Numbered from the stretch's first letter, positions 25,976 through 34,588 are shown. The stretch is DNA of 52,787 nucleotides from Devosia sp. 66-14 (GCA_001899085.1 MKVB01000003.1:40329-93115); one strand, 5' to 3'. The notes: generated by a model from the sequence alone, not told the origin. Made by a program: numbers and translations.

Positions 25976-26712
25976 GCGAACGCATCCGTCTCGACCAGGC
26001 GCTGGAGCAGCGCGGCCTGCTGCCGAGCCGGGCCAGGGCGCGGGACGCCGTGCTGCGCGGCACGGTGGTGGTGAATGGCGCCGTGGCGCGCAAACCCAAT
26101 CAGCAGGTCGGCCCCGACGACGTGATCGGCCTCGACGATCCGGCCGCCAGCTATGTGTCGCGCGCGGCGCTGAAGCTGCTGGCGGGCCTCGATGCCGGGG
26201 CCATCGATCCGGCCGGGCGGACCTGCCTCGATCTCGGGGCCTCGACCGGCGGCTTCACCCAGGTGCTGCTGGAACGCGGCGCGAAGCGGGTCTACGCCGT
26301 CGATGTCGGCCACGACCAGTTGCATGAGCGGGTGAAGGCCGATCCGCGGGTGATCTCGCTCGAGGGCGTCAACGGGCGCGACCTGACGGTGGAGCTGATC
26401 CCCGAGCCGATCGAACTGATCGTCTCCGATGTCAGTTTCGTCTCGATCCTCAAGGTGATCGATCCGGCCCTGGCGCTGGCAACTCCGACGGCCGAGGCCG
26501 TAATCCTGATCAAGCCGCAGTTCGAAGTCGGACGCGAGAAGATCGGGAAAGGCGGCATCGTCACCGACGATGCCGCCGTGGCCGAGGCGGTGTTGCGGGT
26601 CACCGCCCATCTGGCGGAAGCGGGGTGGGCCCAGCGCTTCGCCATCGGCTCGCCGATTGCCGGGGGCGACGGCAATCGGGAGATCGTCGCGGGCTTCCGG
26701 CGCAGTAGCTAG
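25972..26712 (+). CDS. tlyA: TlyA-family rRNA 2'-O-methyltransferase
   Basis: A 246-residue protein with an N-terminal S4 RNA-binding domain (SERIRLDQALEQRGLLPSRARA onward) and a FtsJ-like methyltransferase domain with the SAM motif LDLGASTGGFTQVLLERGA. Later blocks are SDVSFVSI and IKPQFEVGR. TlyA methylates cytidines in rRNA and is also described as a hemolysin. The frame is open for longer, but the GTG at 25972 is the first codon of the S4 domain and overlaps the SCO stop. It converges on the next gene with a four-base overlap. Confidence 0.92.
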   Translation: MSERIRLDQALEQRGLLPSRARARDAVLRGTVVVNGAVARKPNQQVGPDDVIGLDDPAASYVSRAALKLLAGLDAGAIDPAGRTCLDLGASTGGFTQVLLERGAKRVYAVDVGHDQLHERVKADPRVISLEGVNGRDLTVELIPEPIELIVSDVSFVSILKVIDPALALATPTAEAVILIKPQFEVGREKIGKGGIVTDDAAVAEAVLRVTAHLAEAGWAQRFAIGSPIAGGDGNREIVAGFRRSS

Positions 26713-27314
26713 ACCGCGCGGTGGCCGAACAGTTTCGGCATGAAATGCGTGCCGGGATCGGGCCGCGCGCGGAAGCGATGGCCGCGCTCTTCGCGCCGCA
26801 GCACCCTGATGCCGTGCCGCGCGTCGCGCACAAAGGTCACGCGGGTATGCGACGAGATGCCGACCCTGAGTTCGGCCCCGGAGTCCAGGCGGCGGCGGTC
26901 CGGGCCCAGATAGTCCTTGGCCTCGACATAGACCAGCTCGCTGTCCAGCTGTTCCGCCAGCCGCTCGGCCAGCACGTCGCGGCTCTGCGGCAGGCCGACC
27001 ACATCGTCGAAGCCGAAGCGGACATATTTCAGCATGGTCGAGTAGGGACAGTCGTCGGTGAACAGGATCACCGGCGAATAGCAGAGGCGCGCGCTGCGCT
27101 CCTCGCGCACCGCGTCGATGACATCGAGCAGCTCGTCGTCAGCCAGCCGATAGTCGACGAAAAAATAGGTGATGACGGCGCGCGACAGCGTCGCGCCCGA
27201 ACCGCCCAGTCGGCTGGCCACCTCGCCAAAGCCGAGACTGTGCGCGGTCAGTTCCAGGGCGCGCGTTTCGACGGCGTTGGCGGCAATCACAAAGGCGCGG
27301 CAATGCTCGAACAT
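26709..27314 (-). CDS. Degenerate CheY-like receiver-domain protein
   Basis: A 201-residue soluble protein. The first ~125 residues look like a receiver domain: FVIAAN strand, Asp54 in FFVDYRL at the usual phospho-acceptor position, VILFTDD in the fourth strand and GFDDVVGLP near the fifth. The acidic pair normally near residues 10-12 reads AN, and the conserved Lys before Pro is missing, so it may not be phosphorylated normally. The C-terminal ~80 residues contain YLGPDRRR and no DNA-binding domain I can name. The start is the ATG at 27314 with GAGGGAT before it. The 222-base region upstream, to the aroC stop, holds no gene. Confidence 0.65.
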   Translation of the reverse strand: MFEHCRAFVIAANAVETRALELTAHSLGFGEVASRLGGSGATLSRAVITYFFVDYRLADDELLDVIDAVREERSARLCYSPVILFTDDCPYSTMLKYVRFGFDDVVGLPQSRDVLAERLAEQLDSELVYVEAKDYLGPDRRRLDSGAELRVGISSHTRVTFVRDARHGIRVLRREERGHRFRARPDPGTHFMPKLFGHRAV

Positions 27315-27536
27315 CGGACGATCCCTCGGCTGTCTCAGTGCGACCGCGTAGTCGTCCAGCACTTACCCTTACGAAAATCCGTGCACTGGCAATGACTTAC
27401 GGCTTGTTGCAGCAGAAAGCCAAAGTGCCGGGCGACCGTCAATGCGCACAAGCGCGTGCTTGCCGCCGACAATTTTCTCGATTGTAAGCAGCGTCCGCAG
27501 AAGGCTGCGGCCGATACGGATCGGCGGCGAGAGGCG

Positions 27537-28643
27537 TCAGTAGCCGATGCCGCCTTCGCGTCCGGTCTGGCCGCGGTGGCGCAGGAAATGGTCGGCCAGC
27601 ACCACCGCCATCATCGCCTCGCCGATCGGCACGGCGCGGATGCCGACACAGGGGTCGTGCCGCCCCTTGGTGATGACTTCGGTGTTTTCGTTATGCGTGG
27701 TCACCGTCTGGCGCGGCGTGATGATCGACGAGGTCGGCTTGACCGCGAAGCGGCAGACGATCGGATCGCCATTGGAGATGCCGCCCAGGATACCGCCCGC
27801 CTTGTTCGAGGTGAAGTACGGCCCGGCATTGCCGGCCCGCATCTCGTCGGCATTTTCGGTACCGGTGAGTTCGGCCGCCTCGAAGCCGGCGCCGATCTCC
27901 ACCGCCTTCACCGCATTGATCGACATCATCGCCGAGGCAAGGTCGGCGCTGAGCTTGCCGTAGATCGGCGCGCCCCAGCCGGGCGGCACGCCTTCGGCCA
28001 CCACTTCGATCACCGCACCGACCGAGTTGCCGGCCTTGCGGATACCGTCGAGATAGACTTCCCACTCCTTGGCAGCGACCGGATCGGCGCAGAAGAAGGG
28101 GTTCTGATCCACCTGGGCCCAGTCGAAGCGCGCATAATCGATCTTGTGCGGACCGATCTGCACCAGGCTGGCGCGCACCGTGACATCCGGGATCACCAGG
28201 CGCGCCACCGCCCCGGCGGCGACCCGCGCCGCGGTTTCGCGCGCCGACGCACGACCCGAGCCCTTGTAGTCGCGGATGCCGTATTTCTGATGGTAGGTGA
28301 AATCGGCGTGGCCGGGACGGTACTTGTCCTTGATCTCGGAATAGTCCTTGGAGCGCTGGTCGGTGTTCTCGATCATCAGCGAGATCGGCGTGCCGGTGGT
28401 CTTCAGCTGCCCGTCGCGCTCATCCTCGAAGGCGCCCGAGAGAATGCGTACCTGGTCGTCCTCGCGGCGTTGCGTGGTGAAGCGCGACTGGCCGGGCTTG
28501 CGGCGATCGAGATCGCGCTGGATCGCCTCGGCCGAGATCGGCAGCCCGGGCGGGCAGCCATCGACCACCACGCCCAATGCCGGCCCATGGCTTTCGCCCC
28601 AGGTGGTGAAACGGAACAGGTGACCGAAGGTATTGAAGCTCAT
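27537..28643 (-). CDS. aroC: Chorismate synthase
   Basis: A 368-residue enzyme that turns 5-enolpyruvylshikimate 3-phosphate into chorismate, last step of the shikimate pathway, using reduced FMN. Signatures are complete: GESHGPALG near residue 16, [31 protein letters not shown] and, towards the end, [17 protein letters not shown]. The length matches bacterial AroC. A dispersed palindromic repeat lies upstream (28674-28771). Confidence 0.97.
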   Translation of the reverse strand: MSFNTFGHLFRFTTWGESHGPALGVVVDGCPPGLPISAEAIQRDLDRRKPGQSRFTTQRREDDQVRILSGAFEDERDGQLKTTGTPISLMIENTDQRSKDYSEIKDKYRPGHADFTYHQKYGIRDYKGSGRASARETAARVAAGAVARLVIPDVTVRASLVQIGPHKIDYARFDWAQVDQNPFFCADPVAAKEWEVYLDGIRKAGNSVGAVIEVVAEGVPPGWGAPIYGKLSADLASAMMSINAVKAVEIGAGFEAAELTGTENADEMRAGNAGPYFTSNKAGGILGGISNGDPIVCRFAVKPTSSIITPRQTVTTHNENTEVITKGRHDPCVGIRAVPIGEAMMAVVLADHFLRHRGQTGREGGIGY

Positions 28644-28673
28644 GAGGGTGCCCCGAGGACTGCGGCGGTTCTA

Positions 28674-28771
28674 GAGCATTTCACCGTTTCATTGAAACGG
28701 CGAAACGCTCCAGATCTTTGATTTTGTCGCGCTTTCGAACCGGAAAAGTCGGCAACTTTTCCTGAAAGCGC
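28674..28771. repeat. Pair of intergenic palindromes upstream of aroC
   Basis: Two imperfect hairpins: 28674-28710 (GAGC ... CCGTTTCATTGAAACGG ... GCTC) and 28729-28771 (GCGCTTTC ... GAAAAGTCGGCAACTTTTC ... GAAAGCGC). The same kind of element, with CTAGAGCATTT at its edge, is dispersed between genes in Rhizobiales genomes. It fills most of the 151-base gap between vapC and aroC. Confidence 0.65.
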
Positions 28772-28794
28772 TCCAGGGGCACTCGGCGAGACGG

Positions 28795-29199
28795 TCAATC
28801 GAGCCAGTTCTCGACCTTCAGTCCCGGCACCCGCGAGAACTCACCAGTGTTGGCGGTGACCAGGGTCAGGCCGAGCGATAGCGCGTGGGCGGCGATGAAG
28901 TAATCGACCGGACCGATCGGCGTGCCGGCCGACGTCAGTGTGTGACGTATCTGACCGTAGAAGGCGTCGGCGGGAGGCTCGAATGGAAGGATGTCCAGCG
29001 TTGCCAGAACGGCCTCGATGTCTCTCTCCAGTTTCACCGAGCCCTTCTTCCGTATCCCATAGCGCAGTTCGGCGGCCGCGATGGCACTGACGCAGATCCG
29101 GTTCTCACCAACGCTGGCGATCTGCTCCAGCAACCTGCCGTGAGGGTTTCTGACAAGCCCCGACACGGTGTTGGTGTCGAGCATCACCAGGTGGCTCAC
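28795..29199 (-). CDS. vapC: VapC-type PIN-domain toxin ribonuclease
   Basis: A 134-residue PIN protein. The acidic metal-binding residues are in LDTNTVSGLV (Asp8), AAELRYGI and DYFIAAHALSLG, followed by VTANTGEFSRVPGL, a typical VapC end. VapC toxins cleave tRNA or rRNA when their antitoxin is lost. It overlaps the upstream vapB by four bases (ATGA), so translation is coupled. A palindrome upstream of vapB probably mediates autoregulation. Confidence 0.93.
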   Translation of the reverse strand: MSHLVMLDTNTVSGLVRNPHGRLLEQIASVGENRICVSAIAAAELRYGIRKKGSVKLERDIEAVLATLDILPFEPPADAFYGQIRHTLTSAGTPIGPVDYFIAAHALSLGLTLVTANTGEFSRVPGLKVENWLD

Positions 29200-29444
29200 A
29201 GATCGACTTCCCGCGCGGGAAGGTGGTCGTCGTCAATTTCAGGGAATGCATCTTCCGGTGCCTGGGGCTGCATCTCGTGCAAGACTTCCAGCAAGCCTCG
29301 TTTCTTCGCCTTGGCCTCGATGATCAGCAGGTTACCTTCCTTGCGGATCGTCGCTTCGTCGCCGGGGAGCTCAAACTCAACCGGTATCCGGACCGCCTGG
29401 TTTCGGCCGTTCCGGAACAGGCTGACCGTGCGGGATTGAGACAT
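29196..29444 (-). CDS. vapB: VapB-type antitoxin (AbrB/MazE-like DNA-binding domain)
   Basis: An 82-residue antitoxin. The N-terminal swapped-hairpin domain (SRTVSLFRNGRNQAVRIP) binds DNA and the C-terminal acidic part (DAFPEIDDD) is expected to neutralise VapC. The ATG at 29444 has GGAGG seven bases upstream; the frame continues further but without need. The 14-bp palindrome at 29455-29468 lies just ahead of this ribosome site. Confidence 0.9.
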   Translation of the reverse strand: MSQSRTVSLFRNGRNQAVRIPVEFELPGDEATIRKEGNLLIIEAKAKKRGLLEVLHEMQPQAPEDAFPEIDDDHLPAREVDL

Positions 29445-29454
29445 TGGCGCCTCC

Positions 29455-29468
29455 TTGGCATATGCCAA
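29455..29468. promoter_or_regulatory. Perfect 14-bp palindrome upstream of vapB (putative VapBC operator)
   Basis: TTGGCATATGCCAA reads the same on both strands. It lies directly upstream of the vapB ribosome site, where type II antitoxins usually bind to repress their own operon. The role is inferred from position and symmetry. Confidence 0.6.
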
Positions 29469-29514
29469 GACATAGGCCATCTGCTCGGGAGTTACAATCG
29501 GACAGGAGCTCGCG

Positions 29515-30036
29515 TCACTCAGCCGGGCGGGAGCCAAGCGTCTTGCTCAGCACGATGCTGCGATAGTTGGTGTGTTGCCACTGGGCGTGTTCGATGAAGC
29601 GGTAGCCGAGGCGGGTGTACCACTCGATGAGATGCGTCGCCGGCTCCGCGGTATCTAGCGCTAGTTCCCGCGCGCCTGAGGCGGCGGCGCGCGCTTCGAC
29701 ATGCGCGACGAGCCGGCGACCGAGGCCGTGGCTCTGCAAGCCAGGCTCGACCGCGAACTGGCCGAACGAGGCGACATCCGGCCGATCATACCAGGGGCTG
29801 CCGCTGGTGCGGGACGCATTGCGGAACAGGATGGTGCCGCAGATCGCTCCGTCTGCAACGGCGACGAAGCACTCGCCCGATGCGATACGCTGCTCGGTCA
29901 CCTCGGCACTCTGGTGCGTCGCCCAGAAGCGCAGGTTCATCGCGGCAAGGCGGGCATAGGCGCGGTGCAGCAACTCGGTCAGCTCGACGGCAGAGTCCGT
30001 TTCCAGCCACGGACGGATCGAAATGTCGTCCATCAT
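29515..30036 (-). CDS. GNAT-family N-acetyltransferase
   Basis: A 173-residue protein with the acetyl-CoA-binding block GQFAVEPGLQSHGLGRRLVAHVEARA, in which QSHGLG is motif A, followed by AEPATHLIEWYTRLGYRFIE, the usual motif B end. The acceptor is unknown. It overlaps the upstream unknown gene by four bases (ATGA), so the two form an operon and probably act together. Confidence 0.87.
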   Translation of the reverse strand: MMDDISIRPWLETDSAVELTELLHRAYARLAAMNLRFWATHQSAEVTEQRIASGECFVAVADGAICGTILFRNASRTSGSPWYDRPDVASFGQFAVEPGLQSHGLGRRLVAHVEARAAASGARELALDTAEPATHLIEWYTRLGYRFIEHAQWQHTNYRSIVLSKTLGSRPAE

Positions 30037-30788
30037 CGCTCATCCGACGGACGCAGGTAGGGCCGCATCGCCCGTGCCATGTCGCCGGCCATCTCGATGC
30101 GGCGAATCCACTGCAGCGGATCATGGTCGTAGCTGTCGGCAGCCGCCCCGTATTGGTCGATGGTCCGGTAGGTGAGCCCGTGCGCCGCCGCATAGCCGAC
30201 GCGATGGCCGCGTTGCTCGGCGAGGAGCGGCCATTCGACATCGTTGGCGATAGTGTCGACGCGGCTATGGGTAACGATGTCGCCGGCCGCTGCCCGGTCG
30301 ATACGGCGGACCGCGAACAGCAGGTCGGCGGCGCGTCCGGTCAACAGCTCGTAGGCGCGGTTAACCGGTGTCTCGGTATCGCGCAGCCGCCGCGGCACCG
30401 CCGCCATCGCTTCCGCGGTGCGGCCGATAATGAGGAGCTGGGCTTCCGGCTGCGCCGCGAGCACCGCATGCATCTCGGCCGGCTCGGCATCGATCCAGCG
30501 CAGCACGTGATCCATGTCGGAATAGAGCACGCGGTCCGCGTCGCCTTCGAGCGCCAGCGCCACGGCGTTACGCCGTGCCAGCCCGATGATCGCTTCGCCG
30601 GTTGGATGCGAGGCGACGCGGGCGCCGAGCGTCTCGCGCAGCACGGTGGCGATGCGTGGCTCGGTGGCTTCGGTCAGGCTGGCGGCAAAGCCGGAGAAGA
30701 TCCGCCGCAGCGCCGGCGCGGCAGCACGGATCGGCGCGACGAGCTTGCCTTCGGTATCGTGGATGATGGTGGCGAATGCAGTCGACAT
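30033..30788 (-). CDS. Conserved protein of unknown function, possibly GT-A-like
   Basis: A 251-residue soluble protein that I do not recognise. A stretch VALALEGDADRVLYSDMDHVLRWID looks like the strand and DxD-type motif (Asp-Met-Asp) of nucleotide-sugar-dependent enzymes, preceded by ASHPTGEAIIGLARRNAV. The C-terminal half has GRAADLLFAVRRIDR and VEWPLL, unlike the families I know. A glycosyltransferase-like fold is a guess. It is first in a two-gene operon with the GNAT gene, and a histidine-phosphatase gene lies 10 bases upstream in the same direction. Confidence 0.6.
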   Translation of the reverse strand: MSTAFATIIHDTEGKLVAPIRAAAPALRRIFSGFAASLTEATEPRIATVLRETLGARVASHPTGEAIIGLARRNAVALALEGDADRVLYSDMDHVLRWIDAEPAEMHAVLAAQPEAQLLIIGRTAEAMAAVPRRLRDTETPVNRAYELLTGRAADLLFAVRRIDRAAAGDIVTHSRVDTIANDVEWPLLAEQRGHRVGYAAAHGLTYRTIDQYGAAADSYDHDPLQWIRRIEMAGDMARAMRPYLRPSDER

Positions 30789-30798
30789 CCGCCCGCTC

Positions 30799-31428
30799 TC
30801 AATCGTCCCAGCTATGACCGGCAGGGTAGACGACGCTCTTGCCGTCGATGAAATGCACCACCGAATCCTGCGGCGGGAACCAGTTCACCGCGCGCTCGGC
30901 CGGAAAATCCTCGATCAGGCGGCGGAGGATCCTCAGAATCCCTCCATGCGCCACGATGATGGCGGGCCCCCTGAGCGTGTCGGAGGCAAAGCTCTGCACG
31001 CGCTGCGCCACATCCTCATAACTCTCGCCCGAGGGCGGACGGAAATCCCAGAAGCTGGCATCGCGCTCGCCGGCGATCGCCATCTCGCCCGAGCTCAGCT
31101 CGGTATGCAGCCGGCCCTCGTAGATGCCGAACGACACTTCGACCAGCCGCTGGTCGAAGGCTACCTCGGGCAGGGGCGCGGCAAAGGCCGAGCGCACCCG
31201 CTGCATGGTTTCGCGGGTGCGGCCGAGCGGCGAGGCATGCCAGCTGAAATCGGTCGGGCTGCGTCGGGCGCGCTCGAGGATCTGGACCAGCAGCTTGCCG
31301 TTGAGATCGGCCTGGCCGCGACCGATGTCGTTGAGCGGGATATCCTTCGACCCCTGGTACCGCCCCTCGGCGTTCCAGTCGGTTTCGCCGTGCCGGATGA
31401 AATAAAGTTCGGGCCAGTCGATGGTCAT
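30799..31428 (-). CDS. Histidine phosphatase family protein (phosphoglycerate-mutase-like)
   Basis: A 209-residue enzyme with the catalytic RHGETDWN motif near residue 12, followed by ASPLGRTRETM and VAHGGILR, which supplies the second catalytic His. It probably dephosphorylates a small metabolite; true mutase activity is unlikely to be inferable. It follows fabI on the same strand with an intrinsic terminator between them, and precedes the unknown/GNAT pair. Confidence 0.9.
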   Translation of the reverse strand: MTIDWPELYFIRHGETDWNAEGRYQGSKDIPLNDIGRGQADLNGKLLVQILERARRSPTDFSWHASPLGRTRETMQRVRSAFAAPLPEVAFDQRLVEVSFGIYEGRLHTELSSGEMAIAGERDASFWDFRPPSGESYEDVAQRVQSFASDTLRGPAIIVAHGGILRILRRLIEDFPAERAVNWFPPQDSVVHFIDGKSVVYPAGHSWDD

Positions 31429-31449
31429 GTCTCGAGCTCGGAAACAGAA

Positions 31450-31471
31450 AGGGCTGCCTCGCGGCAGCCCT
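31450..31471 (-). terminator. Intrinsic terminator after fabI
   Basis: AGGGCTGCC at 31450-31458 pairs perfectly with GGCAGCCCT at 31463-31471 around a four-base loop. On the minus strand the stem is followed by TTTCTGTTT. It lies just behind the fabI stop. Confidence 0.8.
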
Positions 31472-31478
31472 GGACAGA

Positions 31479-32288
31479 TCAGGCGGTGGGCGTCGCTGCT
31501 GCTTCGTCATCGACATGCATGCCGATGATGTTGAAGCCGCAATCGACATACTGCACCTGGCCGGTGACGCCGGAGGCGAGGTCGCTGAGCAGGTACAGCG
31601 CGGCCGAACCGACTTCTTCCTGGGTGACGTTGCGCTTCAGCGGCGCCGCCTTCTCCTGGAAATGCAGCATGGTGCGAAGGCCCGAAATACCGGAGGCGGC
31701 GAGCGTCTTGATGGCGCCGGCCGAGATGGCGTTGACGCGGATGTTCTGCGGGCCGAGGTCATGTGCCAGGTAGCGCACCGAGGCCTCGAGCGCCGCCTTG
31801 GCGACGCCCATGACGTTGTAGTTCGGCACGTATTTCTCGGCGCCGTAATAGGTCAGGGTCAGCAGCGAACCACCGGGGTTCAGCATCGCCTCGGCGCGCT
31901 TGGCCACGGCGGTGAACGAGTAGACCGAGATGTTCATGGTCAGCGCGAAATTCTCGGCACTGGTGTTGATGTAGCGGCCCTCGAGCTCTTCCTTGTTGGA
32001 GAAGCCGATGGCGTGGACGAGGAAATCCATCGTCCCCCACTTGTCCTTGAGCACCCGGAAGGTCTCGTCCATCGCAGCATCGTTCGACACGTCGCACTCG
32101 ACCAGCGTGGTGACGCCGATTTCGGCGGCGAGCGGCTCGACGCGCTTCTTCAGCGCCTCGCCCTGGTAGGAAAAGGCGATCTCGGCACCCTGGTCGGCAA
32201 GGGCCTTGGCGATGCCCCAGGCGATCGAACGGTTGTTCGCCACGCCCATGATCAGGCCCTTCTTGCCGGCCATCAGACCCTGCGCCAT
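31479..32288 (-). CDS. fabI: Enoyl-[acyl-carrier-protein] reductase (NADH)
   Basis: A 269-residue short-chain reductase that completes each cycle of fatty-acid elongation. The nucleotide-binding start GVANNRSIAWGIAK (15-28) is typical of FabI, and the active-site pair Tyr157 and Lys164 sits in YNVMGVAK, the Tyr-x6-Lys spacing of FabI. A second Tyr (147) is close by in LTYYGAEK. The frame extends upstream, but the ATG at 32288 matches the family and has GGGAG ahead of it. It is divergent from the FAD oxidase gene. Confidence 0.95.
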   Translation of the reverse strand: MAQGLMAGKKGLIMGVANNRSIAWGIAKALADQGAEIAFSYQGEALKKRVEPLAAEIGVTTLVECDVSNDAAMDETFRVLKDKWGTMDFLVHAIGFSNKEELEGRYINTSAENFALTMNISVYSFTAVAKRAEAMLNPGGSLLTLTYYGAEKYVPNYNVMGVAKAALEASVRYLAHDLGPQNIRVNAISAGAIKTLAASGISGLRTMLHFQEKAAPLKRNVTQEEVGSAALYLLSDLASGVTGQVQYVDCGFNIIGMHVDDEAAATPTA

Positions 32289-32397
32289 CGTCTTGCTCCC
32301 GTATGGAATGTCTCGTTGGCGCCGCTTGTCGCATAGGGGCTTGGCGCGGGCAAGTTCGCCCTTGCGCCAAGCCCGCCCGGGGCTATCTTCCCCCGCC

Positions 32398-33813
32398 ATG
32401 ACCACGCTCACACCCAAAGACATCGTCCGTGCCCTGAAGCCCTTGGTCGGCGATGACGGCGCGCTGCTCACCGATATCCGGGAGATGACGAGCTACCTCA
32501 CCGAGCCGCGCAAACGCTTCCATGCACCGGCAGTGGCGGTGGCGCTGCCGGGGAGCGTGGGAGCCCTGCAGGCGATCTGCCGCTGGGCCAACCAGCACCG
32601 GGTGCCGCTGGTGCCGCAGAGCGGCAATACCGGACTGGTCGGCGGGCAGGTGCCGCTCAGCGGCAACGAAGTGATCGTCAACCTCTCCCGCATCAACCGG
32701 GTGCGCGAGGTGAACGCGGCGGCCGGGCACATGACGGTGGAAGCCGGACTGATCCTCGAAGAGGCGCACCAGGTGGCGGAAGCGGCCGGTGCGATCTTCC
32801 CGCTGTGGCTCGCCTCACAGGGTTCGGCGCGGATCGGCGGCGTCCTCAGCTCCAATGCCGGCGGCGTGCAGGTGCTGGCCTATGGCAATGCCAGGGAGTT
32901 GACGCTGGGGGTCGAGGCCGTGCTGGCGGATGGTCGGCTCTATAACGGGCTCAACGCGCTGAAGAAGGACAATACCGGCTACGACCTGAAGGACCTGCTG
33001 GTGGGCGCCGAAGGCACGCTCGGGTTCATCACCGCGGCGACGGTCAAGCTGTTCCCGATCCCTGAAGCGCAGGAGACGGCGCTGATCAATGTGGCCGATC
33101 CCGGCGTGGCGCTCAAACTGTTCTACCTGCTGCGCGAACGGGCCGGTTCGCGGCTCACCGCGTTCGAGCTGATGAACCGGTTCGGCATCGAGCTGCAGCT
33201 GAAATACGGGCTGCTGCCGCGCGACCCGACGGCCAGCCTCTCGCCCTGGTATGTGCTTGCCGAAGTGAACCGGATGAAGGGTGGCGCGCCCGGGGCGCTG
33301 CAGGCGGCGCTCGAAGAAGCGCTGGGTTCGGGCCTCGTCGCCGATGCCGTGGTCGCCGAGTCGGAGGCCGATCGCGGCCTGATGTGGGCGGCGCGCGAAC
33401 AGATGAGCGAGGTGCAATCGAAGGAAGGCGCCTCGATCAAGCACGATGTCTCGGTGCCGATCGGTGCTGTGCCGGAGCTGATCGCCGAGGGCAGCGCCGC
33501 GGTGGAGCGCGCCATTCCCGGCGTGCGCCCCTGCCCGTTCGGCCACATGGGCGACGGCAATATCCATTTCAACTTCAGCCAGCCTGCCGGCGCCGACCCG
33601 AAGGCGTTCATGGCGCGTGAGGCCGATGCCAACGCGGCAATCTACGCCGTGGTGCGGAAGCTCGGCGGGTCGGTGTCGGCCGAGCACGGCATCGGGCAGC
33701 TGAAGTCGGGGTTGCTGCGGCAGGTGAAGGATCCGGTGGCGCTCGAGATGATGCAGGCGATCAAGGCAGCCCTCGACCCCAACGGCATCCTCAACCCCGG
33801 CAAGGTGCTGTGA
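32398..33813 (+). CDS. FAD-binding oxidase, D-2-hydroxyglutarate/D-lactate dehydrogenase type
   Basis: A 471-residue flavoprotein of the vanillyl-alcohol-oxidase fold. The FAD domain shows VPQSGNTGLVGGQVP and SNAGGVQVLAYGNARELTLG; the C-terminal domain has CPFGHMGDGNIHFNF and SAEHGIGQLK, the blocks of D-2-hydroxy-acid dehydrogenases. It would oxidise a D-2-hydroxyacid; D-2-hydroxyglutarate is one likely substrate, D-lactate another. I start at the ATG at 32398; the frame is open upstream but enters fabI shadow. No clear ribosome site. An inverted repeat at 32339-32372 lies in the shared promoter region with fabI. Confidence 0.9.
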   Translation: MTTLTPKDIVRALKPLVGDDGALLTDIREMTSYLTEPRKRFHAPAVAVALPGSVGALQAICRWANQHRVPLVPQSGNTGLVGGQVPLSGNEVIVNLSRINRVREVNAAAGHMTVEAGLILEEAHQVAEAAGAIFPLWLASQGSARIGGVLSSNAGGVQVLAYGNARELTLGVEAVLADGRLYNGLNALKKDNTGYDLKDLLVGAEGTLGFITAATVKLFPIPEAQETALINVADPGVALKLFYLLRERAGSRLTAFELMNRFGIELQLKYGLLPRDPTASLSPWYVLAEVNRMKGGAPGALQAALEEALGSGLVADAVVAESEADRGLMWAAREQMSEVQSKEGASIKHDVSVPIGAVPELIAEGSAAVERAIPGVRPCPFGHMGDGNIHFNFSQPAGADPKAFMAREADANAAIYAVVRKLGGSVSAEHGIGQLKSGLLRQVKDPVALEMMQAIKAALDPNGILNPGKVL

Positions 33814-33870
33814 GCGGTCACTCCGAGGTGCCTTGTTGACGGGTCGACTTCATCGTCCCATCTGACGGGG

Positions 33871-34428
33871 ATGCTGCTCGATATCGGATTTCTCGACGAC
33901 GCCACCCGGCCCGCGCCCATCAAGCTCGAAGGCCTGACCGAGGCGCAGCGCGCCCCCGGGTTGCACCTCAGGGAGGTGCACGATCACCTGCGCGCCAACA
34001 TGAAGACGCTTGCCGTGCTGATCGAACGGGCCGCGGCCGGCGAGGTCGGCGCCAAAGCCGCCACCGACGAGGCCGCCGGCCTCGCCATGGTGGCCAACTA
34101 CCGGCGCTTCGGGAACCTCTGCGGCCAGCACTGCAATATCGTCAACGTGCACCATTCGATCGAGGACGAAGCGATCTTTCCGGCTATCGCCGCGCAGGGC
34201 GCCGGCTTCAAGGCGATCGCCGACCGGCTGCGCGCCGAGCATGTGGTGGTGCACGAACTGCTGATCCGCCTGATCGATGCGCTCGGCGAGCTGGCACTGG
34301 AGCCCGGCCCCAGCCGCTTTGCCGATACGCTCGAAATCTACCGCGCCCTCGAACGCGTGCTGCTCAGCCATCTCGGCTACGAGGAGGAAGCGATCGGCGA
34401 CGCACTGGGCTATTTCGAGCTGTTCTAG
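33871..34428 (+). CDS. Hemerythrin-like (HHE) cation-binding protein
   Basis: A 185-residue helical protein. The His/Glu residues expected to bind a di-iron centre are in HLREVHDHLRAN, VHHSIEDEAIFPAI, EHVVVHELLIRL and LLSHLGYEEEAIG, four helices of a bundle. Such proteins bind oxygen, nitric oxide or iron. No partner gene shows its role; it lies in the same direction as the FAD oxidase, 57 bases downstream. Confidence 0.85.
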   Translation: MLLDIGFLDDATRPAPIKLEGLTEAQRAPGLHLREVHDHLRANMKTLAVLIERAAAGEVGAKAATDEAAGLAMVANYRRFGNLCGQHCNIVNVHHSIEDEAIFPAIAAQGAGFKAIADRLRAEHVVVHELLIRLIDALGELALEPGPSRFADTLEIYRALERVLLSHLGYEEEAIGDALGYFELF

Positions 34429-34535
34429 CGCCGGTCACGCCTTGATCCGCAGATCCGTCCGCAGCGGCAAAGCCCGGCATTTTCCTGCAAGCGCCGCAGC
34501 ACCGGCATGAGTTAGAATAGATCGAGGAAGCTCAC

Positions 34536-34566
34536 TTGACATCGCCACATTAAACGTTTCACTAAT
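34536..34566 (+). promoter_or_regulatory. Promoter with LacI-type operator (left arm of the ARH/nucleosidase regulon)
   Basis: A -35-like TTGACA (34536-34541) is followed by ACATTAAACGTTTCACTAAT at 34547-34566, with the perfect AAACGTTT core at 34552-34559. The operator covers the spacer and the likely -10. It lies upstream of the first permease gene. An 18-of-20 match in the same orientation to the promoter occurs at the far binding-protein gene (48536-48565). Confidence 0.75.
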
Positions 34567-34588
34567 TGACAACGGAGGGTCGCGGACA

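Noticed and set aside
32339-32372. Inverted repeat GCTTGGCGC / GCGCCAAGC between fabI and the FAD oxidase gene as a named operator.
   Set aside because: It is imperfect with a bulge and lies in a GC-rich promoter region; no matching site elsewhere in the window supports a regulator.
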